Source: Xenorhabdus beddingii (lineage in GTDB: Bacteria; Pseudomonadota; Gammaproteobacteria; Enterobacterales; Enterobacteriaceae). From it: 64,000 bases of DNA. Both the position numbers and the translations under genes were made by a program. Within the stretch, counting starts at the first letter, position 1. The number at the start of each line of letters is the position of its first letter. Below the pieces are notes generated by a model that saw only the letters and a program-made list of their open reading frames with translations, was not told the origin of the DNA and ran no database searches. Positions 1-8,800 of this stretch are shown in pieces. The stretch is from contig NZ_MUBK01000017.1 in the NCBI RefSeq assembly GCF_002127545.1, positions 35,508-99,507 of the forward strand. The letters run 5' to 3'.

Positions 1-43
1 GTGGGGAGCGGTAATGAAAAAAGGGTGATAAGTAAACCCGATG

Positions 44-1798
44 TTATTTAGGGTTTCTGCCTTGGGCATTGTTATACCGGCTCACTTCTGCATCATAGGC
101 TTGCAGGAAAGTTTCACCGAACAGAATAGAATCTTGTTCAGATTCACTGGCGGTTGTCAGGTAATATTGAGTGAGGTAATCCCACATTGAGGCTTTGTAG
201 GTCGATGATAACGACAAACGCGGCAGGCAACCTTCGTCCCGGGCTTTTTGTTCAAGAACAGCGGGGTGGAATAAGTGCAATATATCTGCTGTGGTGGCAC
301 GCATCCCCGCAATTACACCCAATTGGTGAGCCTGCAATTCGTCCAGGATATCTTGGGTGGCCTGTTCCAGTGGCATAAACCCCGGCATATGCCCCCCAAA
401 TGCCAGCGCCAAAACAGACTGACCAGAAGGTAAAAGTTTAAAGGGATTACTGGTATCTGATTGAGTCTGGATCATGTCTGCATTGGCTTTATGCTTAAGC
501 TGGTTACGTGAGGCATTGAGTAGCAGAATGCCTTGGGATAACTGACTGACCAGTCGCCCCAGTTGGTACATGTTGTGTTCATCAAATTGCAGTTTGTGAA
601 TACCTTTCAGCCCCATCCCCTCCAGCAAGGCCGCCAGTAGTTTCCCCCTCAATAGAGTTTCATCGTTTTGATGGTTATGTTGAGAATGGTTATGTTGAGA
701 ATGATGAGGGTGAGTTTCCTTGATGAAATTTTGTGCCTGACCGGGTTCCTGTCTGACCTTTTCGGGTTCGAAAAATGGGGGCAAAGAAGATGCCGGAGCC
801 ACAGGGGGTGTTTTAATCGGCGCTGGTGGTGTGGTTTTAACCGATGTGTTTTTAATCGATGTGTTTTTGATCGATGTGTTTTTGATCGATGTAGATACAA
901 CGTGCGGCTCAGAACTCAATTGGGGTTCAGGGCAGGTTGTACCATGATCCGGAGAACTCAAGGGTACGGCATTGTTCAGCATCATATCCAGAGGATCCCC
1001 CTTTTGGACATGTTGTGCAGGCTTGATATGCGGGTCAGCAAACAGCGTCAGTGGGTCAACCTCCTTTTTGTCATCATCTTGATTGCCATATTGTTCACGG
1101 CCTTGCAACCATTCACGGCCTTGCAATAAGGTCGTGGGGGTTTGGTCATTCAGAATATTTTCTTGTTGGAAAGCCGTATCTGAATTGAACATGGGAATGG
1201 GATCTGTAGTCCGTAATTGCAGGGCTTCAAGGCCGGTTGTCGCCTCAATCTGTGCCAATGGGTCAATCGGATTCCGCTCCTTATACTGTTGTCCTTCTGC
1301 CAGAGGGTGGTTATCGTTTAATTCCGGTGTTGCCTGATGCAAATTTGAGGGGGGCAATGTGCCGGGGGGAGTAAAAACCTGTTCAAGATTATCCCAAACT
1401 TCGTTGGGAATGTCTGATTTATTAGTCGTTGGCGGTTGTTCATTATGGGTAGCCGGAGGGGAAACCGGCGCGGGCGAACTCTGGTCAATATTCATGAGCT
1501 GAATCTGATAGTGACCGATACTCAGCCTATCCCCCTCGCGGATTTCAATCTGACGATCGGGAGCTAAGGGTATCATATTTAGCAAAACCTCAGAGGCTGA
1601 ACCTTGATTATTGATCCGACATTCCCCATCAGCGGAGATGGATATAATGGCTTGTAATCGGGCAATAGCCAGCTCTTCATCGGGTAAACACCAGTTATTA
1701 TCGATACTGCGGCCAATTGTGCCACCAGGAGGAAGAAAGTCATGGCTCAGTTGCGGTGGCTGGCTTGTACCCGTATTTTTCACAATGGTGAATCGCAT
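44..1798 (-). CDS. tagH: T6SS FHA-domain protein TagH
   Basis: FHA-domain scaffold or regulator of the type VI secretion system; in the family the FHA domain binds phosphothreonine and takes part in post-translational control of assembly. The N-terminal ~100 residues look like an FHA domain (GGTIGRS near residue 25, then an acidic, GDRLSIGHYQI-type strand). A long Pro/Gln/Asn-rich low-complexity linker follows. The C-terminal ~200 residues match the TagH C-terminal domain (LLEGMGLKGIHKLQFDEHN start). I chose the ATG at 1798 because the upstream alternative at 1843 is GTG and lies inside a hairpin; the FHA fold begins directly after the ATG. The gene lies downstream of hcp in the same direction. 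The linker carries two in-frame 15-bp tandem repeats (HSQHN and SIKNT units). Family assignment is firm; the need for this gene in secretion is inferred. Confidence 0.85.
   Translation of the reverse strand: MRFTIVKNTGTSQPPQLSHDFLPPGGTIGRSIDNNWCLPDEELAIARLQAIISISADGECRINNQGSASEVLLNMIPLAPDRQIEIREGDRLSIGHYQIQLMNIDQSSPAPVSPPATHNEQPPTTNKSDIPNEVWDNLEQVFTPPGTLPPSNLHQATPELNDNHPLAEGQQYKERNPIDPLAQIEATTGLEALQLRTTDPIPMFNSDTAFQQENILNDQTPTTLLQGREWLQGREQYGNQDDDKKEVDPLTLFADPHIKPAQHVQKGDPLDMMLNNAVPLSSPDHGTTCPEPQLSSEPHVVSTSIKNTSIKNTSIKNTSVKTTPPAPIKTPPVAPASSLPPFFEPEKVRQEPGQAQNFIKETHPHHSQHNHSQHNHQNDETLLRGKLLAALLEGMGLKGIHKLQFDEHNMYQLGRLVSQLSQGILLLNASRNQLKHKANADMIQTQSDTSNPFKLLPSGQSVLALAFGGHMPGFMPLEQATQDILDELQAHQLGVIAGMRATTADILHLFHPAVLEQKARDEGCLPRLSLSSTYKASMWDYLTQYYLTTASESEQDSILFGETFLQAYDAEVSRYNNAQGRNPK
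671..700. repeat. 15-bp tandem repeat in tagH (HSQHN unit)
   Basis: Two perfect copies of ATGGTTATGTTGAGA (671-685, 686-700), with partial similarity continuing to the right. Read on the minus strand in the tagH frame they encode the repeated pentapeptide HSQHN in the low-complexity linker. Confidence 0.85.
843..887. repeat. 15-bp tandem repeat in tagH (SIKNT unit)
   Basis: Three copies of GATGTGTTTTTGATC (843-857 with one change, 858-872, 873-887), plus degenerate flanking units. They encode TSIKN pentapeptides in TagH. The unit differs by one base from the tandem repeat at 7341-7385 in tssM, which is read in the same frame. Confidence 0.9.
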
Positions 1799-1823
1799 AA
1801 TTATGGATACCTGTTGTTGAGGG

Positions 1824-1870
1824 AATAACCTCCCAGAGAGCACCCTGGGGTTACCCTGAAGGAGGTTATT
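1824..1870 (-). other. hcp-tagH intergenic stem-loop
   Basis: A perfect 10-bp inverted repeat (AATAACCTCC at 1824-1833, GGAGGTTATT at 1861-1870) encloses a smaller nested inverted repeat (CCCAG / CTGGG at 1832-1849). It begins just downstream of the hcp stop codon on the minus strand. There is no U-run after the stem in the direction of transcription, so it looks more like an attenuating or RNA-processing hairpin than an intrinsic terminator. It could let hcp be expressed well above tagH; that is inference. Confidence 0.45.
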
Positions 1871-1879
1871 AGATATAGT

Positions 1880-2371
1880 TTAGCCGCCTTGATTGGAATA
1901 GGAATCCCAATCATAACTAACTTCAGCACCCTTGGCGCCAGAAGCAAACTCTTGAGAAAAATAACTTTCTTTATGTTTTTGAAAGGCAACGACGATTGAA
2001 GAATAAAAACCGCCTGCGCCGTAAGTTAAGATAGAGTCTGCGATGAGGGCATTTGTCAAAACCAATGAATACCAAGTTTCTTGTTTTCCTCCCTGACGAC
2101 GGACATTCAGTGTCGCGCTTTTAATATGCGTTCCCTTGACGATATATTGACGCATGGTGATGGCTGATTTATCAAATAAAAGTTCCAGAGATAAACCAGA
2201 AACTTCTACAATACCCGCCCCTAATCCAGCGCCTTGCTTCTCGTGATTGATGCGGTTAGCCAATTGAAGTGAAAATGATTTAACCGCTGTCCACTCTTTG
2301 AATGTGCTATCACCTGATTCGCCTTTAATATCCGTAAAATTAATATATGCGTCGATACCTGCAGTAGACAT
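1880..2371 (-). CDS. hcp: T6SS tube protein Hcp (TssD)
   Basis: Hexameric ring protein that stacks into the inner tube of the T6SS needle and is expelled with the VgrG/PAAR tip. At 163 aa it is the usual Hcp length, with the typical start (MSTAGIDAYINFTDIKGES) and beta-barrel strands such as the SGLSLELLFDKS segment. No C-terminal effector extension is present. A good Shine-Dalgarno (AAGGTG) lies 8 nt upstream of the ATG. The gene sits between tssC (141 bp upstream gap) and tagH (hairpin in the gap). The flanking gap and hairpin suggest its own expression level; this is inference. Confidence 0.93.
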   Translation of the reverse strand: MSTAGIDAYINFTDIKGESGDSTFKEWTAVKSFSLQLANRINHEKQGAGLGAGIVEVSGLSLELLFDKSAITMRQYIVKGTHIKSATLNVRRQGGKQETWYSLVLTNALIADSILTYGAGGFYSSIVVAFQKHKESYFSQEFASGAKGAEVSYDWDSYSNQGG

Positions 2372-2512
2372 ATTTTGTCACCTTAATAGAATTGAATGAA
2401 ATAACGGGTTCCAATAAATAAATATTGGGGTTATGCATAGAGATATATGCGTATTACGGTTTGAAGATTAGAAATGAGGGGTTGATGAGACTGAGTGGGA
2501 TTTAATATTACG

Positions 2513-4015
2513 TTATGCTCCTTTTAATGAGGGAAGTTTTGAAACCAGGCGCAGAGAAACGGTCAAACCTTCCAGTTGGTAATGAGGGCGCAGGAAAAAT
2601 TTAGCCTGATAATAGCCCGGATTGCTCTCTATTTCCTCTACCTGAACTTCGGCTGCCGCCAGCGGTTTTCTCGCTTTGGTTCCTTGTGATGAATTAACCG
2701 GATCGCCATCAACATAATTGGTGATCCAGGCATTAAGCCAACGCTCCATATCAGAGCGCTCTTGAAACGTCCCTATTTTGTCGCGCACGATACATTTCAG
2801 GTAATGCGCAAAACGGCAGCAGGCAAACAAGTAGGGAAGACGCGCGGCAAGGTTAGCATTAGCCGTGGCATCAGGATCATAGTATTCCGCTGGTTTTTGC
2901 AGTGACTGGGCACCAATAAAGGCCGCCATGTCGGTATTTTTGCGGTGCAATAACGGGATGAAACCATTCTTTGCCAACTCAGCTTCACGGCGGTCGCTAA
3001 TGGCAATCTCGGTGGGGCATTTCATATCCACACCTCCATCATCAGATGGAAACGTGTAGCAAGGCAGATTTTCCACAATACCGCCGGATTCTACACCGCG
3101 AATCGCCGTACACCAGCCATACAGCTTAAAGGAGCGATTGATATTGACGGCCATGGCATACGCAGAATTTGACCACGTGTAATTATCGTGAGTCGGGCCG
3201 TCAGTGCTCTCCTCAAAATTGAAATTATCAACCGGATTAGTGAGAGCGCCGTAAGGTAAGCGGGAGAGAAAACGAGGCAGTGCCAATCCGATATAACGCA
3301 CGTCTTCTGATTCGCGTAAACTGCGCCAGGAGGCATATTCCGTATTCTGGAAAATCTTGGTGAGATCCCTTGGATTGGCTAATTCCTGCCAGGATTCCAT
3401 TTGCATGACGCTTGGCGAGGCCCCTGAAATGAATGGGCAGTGTGCTGCCGCGCTGATTTGAGCCATTTGGCGCAACAGTTCAACATCCGGTGCCGTATGG
3501 TCGAAATAATAATCTCCCACCAGACAACCGAAAGGTTCACCACCAAACTGACCATATTCCGCTTCATAGATTTTTTTGAACAGCGGGCTTTGATCCCAAC
3601 TGATGCCCTTGAAACGTTTTAGTGTGTTGCTCAGTTCCTTTTTGGAAAGGCACATCACACGGATTTTCAACATTTCATCGGTTTCCGTGTTATTGATCAG
3701 ATGATGCAAACCCCGCCAGGCCCCTTCCAGTGTCTGAAATTCCTCATGGTGCAAAATATGGTTCATCTGTTGTGATATTTTGGCATCAATTTCAGCAATC
3801 AATGACTGAATAGTCCGGTAGGTATCGCCAGAGACCGTCACCGTATTTTCCAGTGCCTGCTGGGCCAGCGTTTTCACCGCATCTTCAACGGCACTGCGTG
3901 TATGATCACTTTGCGGGCGAAATTCTTTACTCAGCAAAGTGCTCAGTTCATCAGGGGTATACTCTTTTGATGCCGGCTCTTGTTGAATGAGAGCGTCTTG
4001 TTCATTTATGCTCAT
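2513..4015 (-). CDS. tssC: T6SS contractile sheath large subunit TssC
   Basis: Large subunit of the contractile sheath (VipB family), which polymerises with TssB around the Hcp tube and is recycled by ClpV. The 500-aa length is normal for the family. The central region has recognisable VipB segments (FQTLEGAWRGLHHL near 95, FGCLVGDYYFDH near 160, and ALPRFLSRLPYG near 245). The C-terminal part has the RPHYQLEGL strand used in sheath contacts. The ATG at 4015 was chosen over the TTG one codon upstream because AAGGAG lies 6 nt before it. It starts 3 nt after the tssB stop, so the two subunits are translationally linked. Confidence 0.95.
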   Translation of the reverse strand: MSINEQDALIQQEPASKEYTPDELSTLLSKEFRPQSDHTRSAVEDAVKTLAQQALENTVTVSGDTYRTIQSLIAEIDAKISQQMNHILHHEEFQTLEGAWRGLHHLINNTETDEMLKIRVMCLSKKELSNTLKRFKGISWDQSPLFKKIYEAEYGQFGGEPFGCLVGDYYFDHTAPDVELLRQMAQISAAAHCPFISGASPSVMQMESWQELANPRDLTKIFQNTEYASWRSLRESEDVRYIGLALPRFLSRLPYGALTNPVDNFNFEESTDGPTHDNYTWSNSAYAMAVNINRSFKLYGWCTAIRGVESGGIVENLPCYTFPSDDGGVDMKCPTEIAISDRREAELAKNGFIPLLHRKNTDMAAFIGAQSLQKPAEYYDPDATANANLAARLPYLFACCRFAHYLKCIVRDKIGTFQERSDMERWLNAWITNYVDGDPVNSSQGTKARKPLAAAEVQVEEIESNPGYYQAKFFLRPHYQLEGLTVSLRLVSKLPSLKGA

Positions 4016-4018
4016 CAA

Positions 4019-4567
4019 TTACTCCTTATCATCTTCAGTGCTATCATCTTCAGTGCTCTCTTTTGAAGCGCTACCTTCGGGATTTGGAGTTTCCGCCAGT
4101 GATTTCAGTAGGGCGGGGTTTTGCAATATCTCGGAAATCAGTTGTTCCGCACCGCTTTTACCATCCATATAAGACAGCAGGTTTGCCAGTTGGGTACGGG
4201 CTTCCAGTAAATTAGCCAACGGCTCTATTCTTTCCGCTATGGCATCGGGTTGAAAATCGGCCATATTTTCGAACGATAACTCAACATTCAGTTTGCCATC
4301 CCCAGTCAGGGTATTATCAACCTGAAAAGCCACACGCGGCTTAATTGAGTTCATGCGTTCATCAAAGTTATCAATGTCAATTTCCAGAAATTTGCGATCG
4401 TTGACATCAGGCAAGGGTTCTAGAGGTTTTCCGGCCAAATCCGCGATGACTCCCATAACAAATGGCAATTGAACCACTTTTTCTGAGCCGTAAAGCTCTA
4501 CATCGTATTCAATCTGTACTCTGGGAGCACGATTCCGGCCTATAAACTTTTGTCCGCTGGACTTCAT
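4019..4567 (-). CDS. tssB: T6SS sheath small subunit TssB
   Basis: Small sheath subunit (VipA family), partner of TssC. The protein begins SSGQKFIGRNRAPRVQIEYD and has the conserved core KVVQLPFVMGVIADLAG near residue 30, as in other TssB proteins. The start is the ATG at 4567, with GGAG 8 nt upstream; the longer reading frame would start at TTG and adds residues that do not fit the family. The C-terminus is an acidic tail carrying a 15-bp tandem repeat (STEDD twice), which is an unusual addition. It is followed at once by tssC. Confidence 0.94.
   Translation of the reverse strand: MKSSGQKFIGRNRAPRVQIEYDVELYGSEKVVQLPFVMGVIADLAGKPLEPLPDVNDRKFLEIDIDNFDERMNSIKPRVAFQVDNTLTGDGKLNVELSFENMADFQPDAIAERIEPLANLLEARTQLANLLSYMDGKSGAEQLISEILQNPALLKSLAETPNPEGSASKESTEDDSTEDDKE
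4031..4060. repeat. 15-bp tandem repeat in the tssB 3' end (STEDD unit)
   Basis: ATCTTCAGTGCTATC (4031-4045) followed by the same unit with one change (4046-4060). In the tssB frame it encodes the duplicated acidic pentapeptide STEDD at the C-terminal tail. Confidence 0.8.
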
Positions 4568-4682
4568 GACACATTCTCCATCAAATAGGTAAATTAATAT
4601 CTCTTCATCTTTCAACTAGCCGTTTTGTCACGGATATAAAGAGATGTGAGCAAATAAGTCAGTGAATTAAAACCAAGAGTGA

Positions 4683-5825
4683 TTAATCCACACCAGAGTT
4701 GTTTGGGTCAGAGTTGCTTGGATTAAAATTGTTTGGATCAGAACCGTCCTGGCGACCAAAAATAACTTCGAGTTGATTTAAACTTTCTGGGGAAAGATCA
4801 TGGATAATATTAATAAAATCACGGTCAATAAGCCGTTGAATGCGATCAATCATCATCGGCGCCGGATGGCTTGGTTCATGCTTGCGAAAATACATTTTGG
4901 CTTTTTCTAATAAAATGCGTGCTTCATCACGGTTATTGACCTCAGCGTCGAGCCAATGGAACGATGCCCCATTTCCCGCGTTGACGATGGGAGTTGTTGT
5001 TATTGATGATGATGAAGTTGTTTGTCCCACAGAGGAGTCCTGTTTGATAAGTGTTGCTGACCCCGGCAATTCTGCATGGGTAGAATTTTCTGGAATGCCC
5101 GGTTCCCGGGGATCGGATGCGGGGCAAAACCCAATAACTACATTTAACTGTTTCATGAACTGGGGCAATTCGGGGACGTGATTGTCAGATAAATGATGGC
5201 GAATAATATCCATCAGGGCGATAAGCTGTTCACGCAGGGTAATGATGGCCTTAATTTCAGGGGCATTGGCCTGTTGTTTTAATTCTTCTATTAATCGGGT
5301 GCGCCCACCCGTATAACCTTTGATTTCGCTGACTGAGCCATTAAGCAGTGAATAGACTTCCTGTAATGAGAGTTCACTCGACACACTTTTTAATATAATG
5401 GTACGTTGGGCTTTGATGGTACAAGGAGAGCCATCTTCAATGGTTGCCAGCATGTTCAGGCGCGGTAAAAGATCATATTCACCATTAAATTCCAATCTTG
5501 GCCACACGTCTTCCCAATAGTGCTTCAGACTCTGCCGAAGTAAATTCAGGCCATCAGCATAACCACACAATCCCCGAAGATTTAACCATGATTGAACCAG
5601 CGCGATGATGATACGGAGATCTTTGGTGCGGGAGAGGAGATGAATGGCCTGTTTTTCGACTTCTAACCAGTTGGGCGGCTCGGCCGGAATAAACACATCA
5701 CCAAACTGTTGTTCTGGTTTTTCAATTAAGATTTGCTCTAATGCCAGAAATTCATCATCGTATTCGAGATTTTCCCCACAGGGAGACTCCGCACTGATTG
5801 GGGCAAGTAAGGTCGTAATATTCAT
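4683..5825 (-). CDS. tssA: T6SS assembly protein TssA (ImpA N-terminal domain)
   Basis: TssA primes baseplate and sheath/tube assembly. The N-terminal ImpA domain is clear: ISAESPCGENLEYDDEFLALE near residue 10, followed by the W-rich segment where paired Trp residues sit (HYWEDVWPRLEF near 107). At 380 aa this is a mid-length TssA, shorter than forms with a large C-terminal dodecamer ring plus VasL-like domains. The C-terminal tail is Asn/Ser/Asp-rich and derives from three imperfect 15-bp repeats. It is located between tssM and tssB. Confidence 0.9.
   Translation of the reverse strand: MNITTLLAPISAESPCGENLEYDDEFLALEQILIEKPEQQFGDVFIPAEPPNWLEVEKQAIHLLSRTKDLRIIIALVQSWLNLRGLCGYADGLNLLRQSLKHYWEDVWPRLEFNGEYDLLPRLNMLATIEDGSPCTIKAQRTIILKSVSSELSLQEVYSLLNGSVSEIKGYTGGRTRLIEELKQQANAPEIKAIITLREQLIALMDIIRHHLSDNHVPELPQFMKQLNVVIGFCPASDPREPGIPENSTHAELPGSATLIKQDSSVGQTTSSSSITTTPIVNAGNGASFHWLDAEVNNRDEARILLEKAKMYFRKHEPSHPAPMMIDRIQRLIDRDFINIIHDLSPESLNQLEVIFGRQDGSDPNNFNPSNSDPNNSGVD
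4696..4740. repeat. Imperfect 15-bp tandem repeat in the tssA 3' end
   Basis: Three adjacent 15-bp units (4696-4710, 4711-4725, 4726-4740) of the form GAGTTGTTTGGGTCA with several substitutions. They encode degenerate SDPNN-like pentapeptides at the C-terminal tail of TssA. Confidence 0.7.
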
Positions 5826-5874
5826 GGTATCTTCAGCGTCTGTTCAGTTTGAAGTAAGGTGATTGATCGATTGA

Positions 5875-8800
5875 TCATGCTGTTTTAAAAACCGTGGGAT
5901 TGGGACAAACGAAAGCAGGGAGTTTAAACGGATTCAAAACACTGTTCGGGGTAAACTCCAGCAAAACAGTATGACCATTGATGTTAAACATGGCCCGTAA
6001 GCCCGTATTATCCGTCGCTGAATTCCCTGAGACGCGCTGTGCGTGATCCAGCAGTCGATTCAGCGCCCAGAAGCCAGAAGTCGATAAGTTCGACGTTGTG
6101 CCATCGCTTAAATTCAATTGGATACGAACCTGATTGGTTCTGGTCGGGCCGGGCCAGCTAATGAGCTGTGAAAGTTGAGGGCCGTGACTATATTGCAATT
6201 TCTGCCCATCGACATCCAATATCATGCTCAATATATCGTGATCCATGCTGATGGGGCGAACCATGACACGGAATAACGGCGAGGGTGTTCCACCCGTAAA
6301 TAAAGTATCGCGGATAACCTGAGCCTGTTGGAAAGGTTGCAACAACGCCTCACCGCCTGGCAGGGGCTTCCCATTCACACCCGGCATAAACCGCCATTTT
6401 GGTTGGCTGGTATCTATCTTACCCACCAAATTTTTCTGGAAAAAACTCGCCATTAAACCCGTTTCAGGCGCGAACATCCGAGCCATATCATCAGGTTTGA
6501 TATCCTGACGTGCTTTAGGCATTAACGGATAGCGATTATTGATGGCTTTATTACAAAAATCGCTGATTTCTGCTTTAAGCTGTTTACCGACTCTCTTCAT
6601 ATCACTGAGCTGGGTATCATGGCTGGCTCCAACCGCCAGTGAGGAGATCATGCTCTTGAACGGGATCGGCAGGAGTTCAGCGGCGGTTTGTAGCTGCGTG
6701 ATAATATTATCGGGAGGGAATGGCATCCCGGTATTAATGGCATTTTGCACCGAAGTTAAATGCTGATATAACTGACTGACATCCTTTAAGATCGTATCAA
6801 AAGGGATATTTTTGTCTTTTGGATTGGTGGGGGTTGCCAAGTCGATAATTTGTGCAAAATGGTGTTCTATCTGTTGTTCTGGCTGCTGCTCTGGCGTAGG
6901 TTGGCTATTATTTGACAGTATTTGTTCGGCCGCTAATTGGGTTAATTTACCCGATTTATTTTTTACTGCGTTATTGAGTTTTTGCAGATCATGGCTGCTT
7001 TTATTATTCAATGTGACATTTTTGCTGATATTAATGAGCAGGCGACGCATTGGTGAGTCAAAAGAAGACAGCAAACGGGCGGTATTAATTCGTTGCTCTA
7101 AGTCAGAGATATTATTTAGACGAATATTAGTCAGAAATTTGTCCCAATGATAGATATAGTCGTTGATATAAAACTGCTTAACGGATGATTTGATTTCTTT
7201 ATCTGTCCGCTTTCTCGCATAAGTGCCAAGTACCCAGCTATCTTGTGAGTATAAAGTCGCAAGAAACGTATTGAGATCCTGGTCAATCCCTTTCTGATAA
7301 CCCGCAGGAGTAAACATTCCTGGTATATCGTTATTGGCCAATGTGTTATTGATCGATGTGTTATTGATCGATGCGTTATTGGCCGATGTATTGCTGGCGT
7401 ATGAGAAAACTAATTCAGCCTGAGGGCCTGCAAGCATATTCAAATTGACAGGAATCAAACCGGGATCCTCCAGCAACTTATGTTTCAAATAGTTGTAGGC
7501 GCGTTGTGCGGGTGGCGTGCGGCTGATTAGTGCTTGTTTTTGCTCGACCAGACGCTCATCACGGATAAACGGTGACGTGACAGCTTGGTGATCCAGTAAT
7601 TGGCCGATATGCCCATTCATTTGTTGAAACTGCTGTTGAGTTGCATCGGCTTTTAAATCAGTTTTCAAATATTGCATGACCCAGTGATGTAGAAACTGAC
7701 CATCATAATGCTCAGGCTGATATAACATCTGATAGGCCTTTAGCGTAGAGTAAGTTTTCTCTATATCGTCGTCGTTATCATCATGCATTTGGTTAGTGAT
7801 GAGTATGGCTATTTGTGGCAGTAGCAATTTTTGTAGCGTTTTTCTATAGAGAGACTGGCTTGCATGACTGATTTGTTCACCAGAATACAGCCCCATGCGA
7901 TAAGACAGTGGGGGATCTTTTAAAGAAAAATCCGGGCTTTGATCTAAATGGGCCAGACTGTTTAAAATGGGAAGCAGGGCATAAACTGAACTGTTTTCCT
8001 TCAAATCCGAGCCTTGTTGCACAATCGCGGGAATTTTTGCCTGTACTTCCATCAGGTAATTATCATTGTTGTGGTAACTGGTCAGAAACGAATTGGTCAC
8101 AAACACCAATATGGCCGCCAGAACAATATATCCGAATCCATTCCACAGGCGTTTGCGGTATACCCACCAACGGTTATAGCCAGCGATGCCCGCTTCCTGA
8201 AAAATGTTTTCCAGCAAATTCCGGATAAAATAAGTTTGGCGGGCGGGCTTCGGATGCCCAATATCGTTATTATTGCCCCATGACATCGAGTCACTGTCGT
8301 TATCGGTGGCTAATTGAAAGTCATGGTTAAATTTCCCCATCACATGGTCCAATGGGACTCCTTCCTGTGTTCCACTGGTGAAATACAGCCCTCGTGGGTA
8401 ACAGGGGATTTCAAATCCCGATTTGGCGAATATTATGTCAAAATAATGGGCAATCAGTGGGCGTAAGGCCGCAAATTCTTGTGGAAACAGATAGCTTTCA
8501 GCACATTGCCGGGCAGTGTGTCCGTTTAAGAGAATATCAGGGAGTTCAGCCTCCAACCGTAATTGTAATTGGCTATATTGTTGTTCAAATATTTTATTCA
8601 GATCCCAATCAATATTTTTATCCCACGGAAAATTAAATCCCCAAATTTGCTCACGCAAAGTCTTGTCAAAATGGGCGAAATAAGCGCTGAATCCTTTGAG
8701 TAAATCGGTTTTAGTGATGATGATGTAGATTGGGAATTGTATTTTGAGCTGTTCATGCAATTCCGATAAACGTCTGCGCAGCATATAGGCTTGTTGATCC

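Noticed and set aside
1..43. Start of the next T6SS gene at the left edge
   Set aside because: Only 43 bp remain after the tagH stop and no reading frame or motif can be assigned.
668..1129. 153-codon plus-strand frame inside tagH
   Set aside because: Cys/Arg-rich shadow of the repetitive tagH linker on the other strand.
1799..1843. Upstream GTG start for tagH
   Set aside because: It lies in the hcp-tagH hairpin, has no good ribosome site, and the FHA fold begins just after the ATG at 1798.
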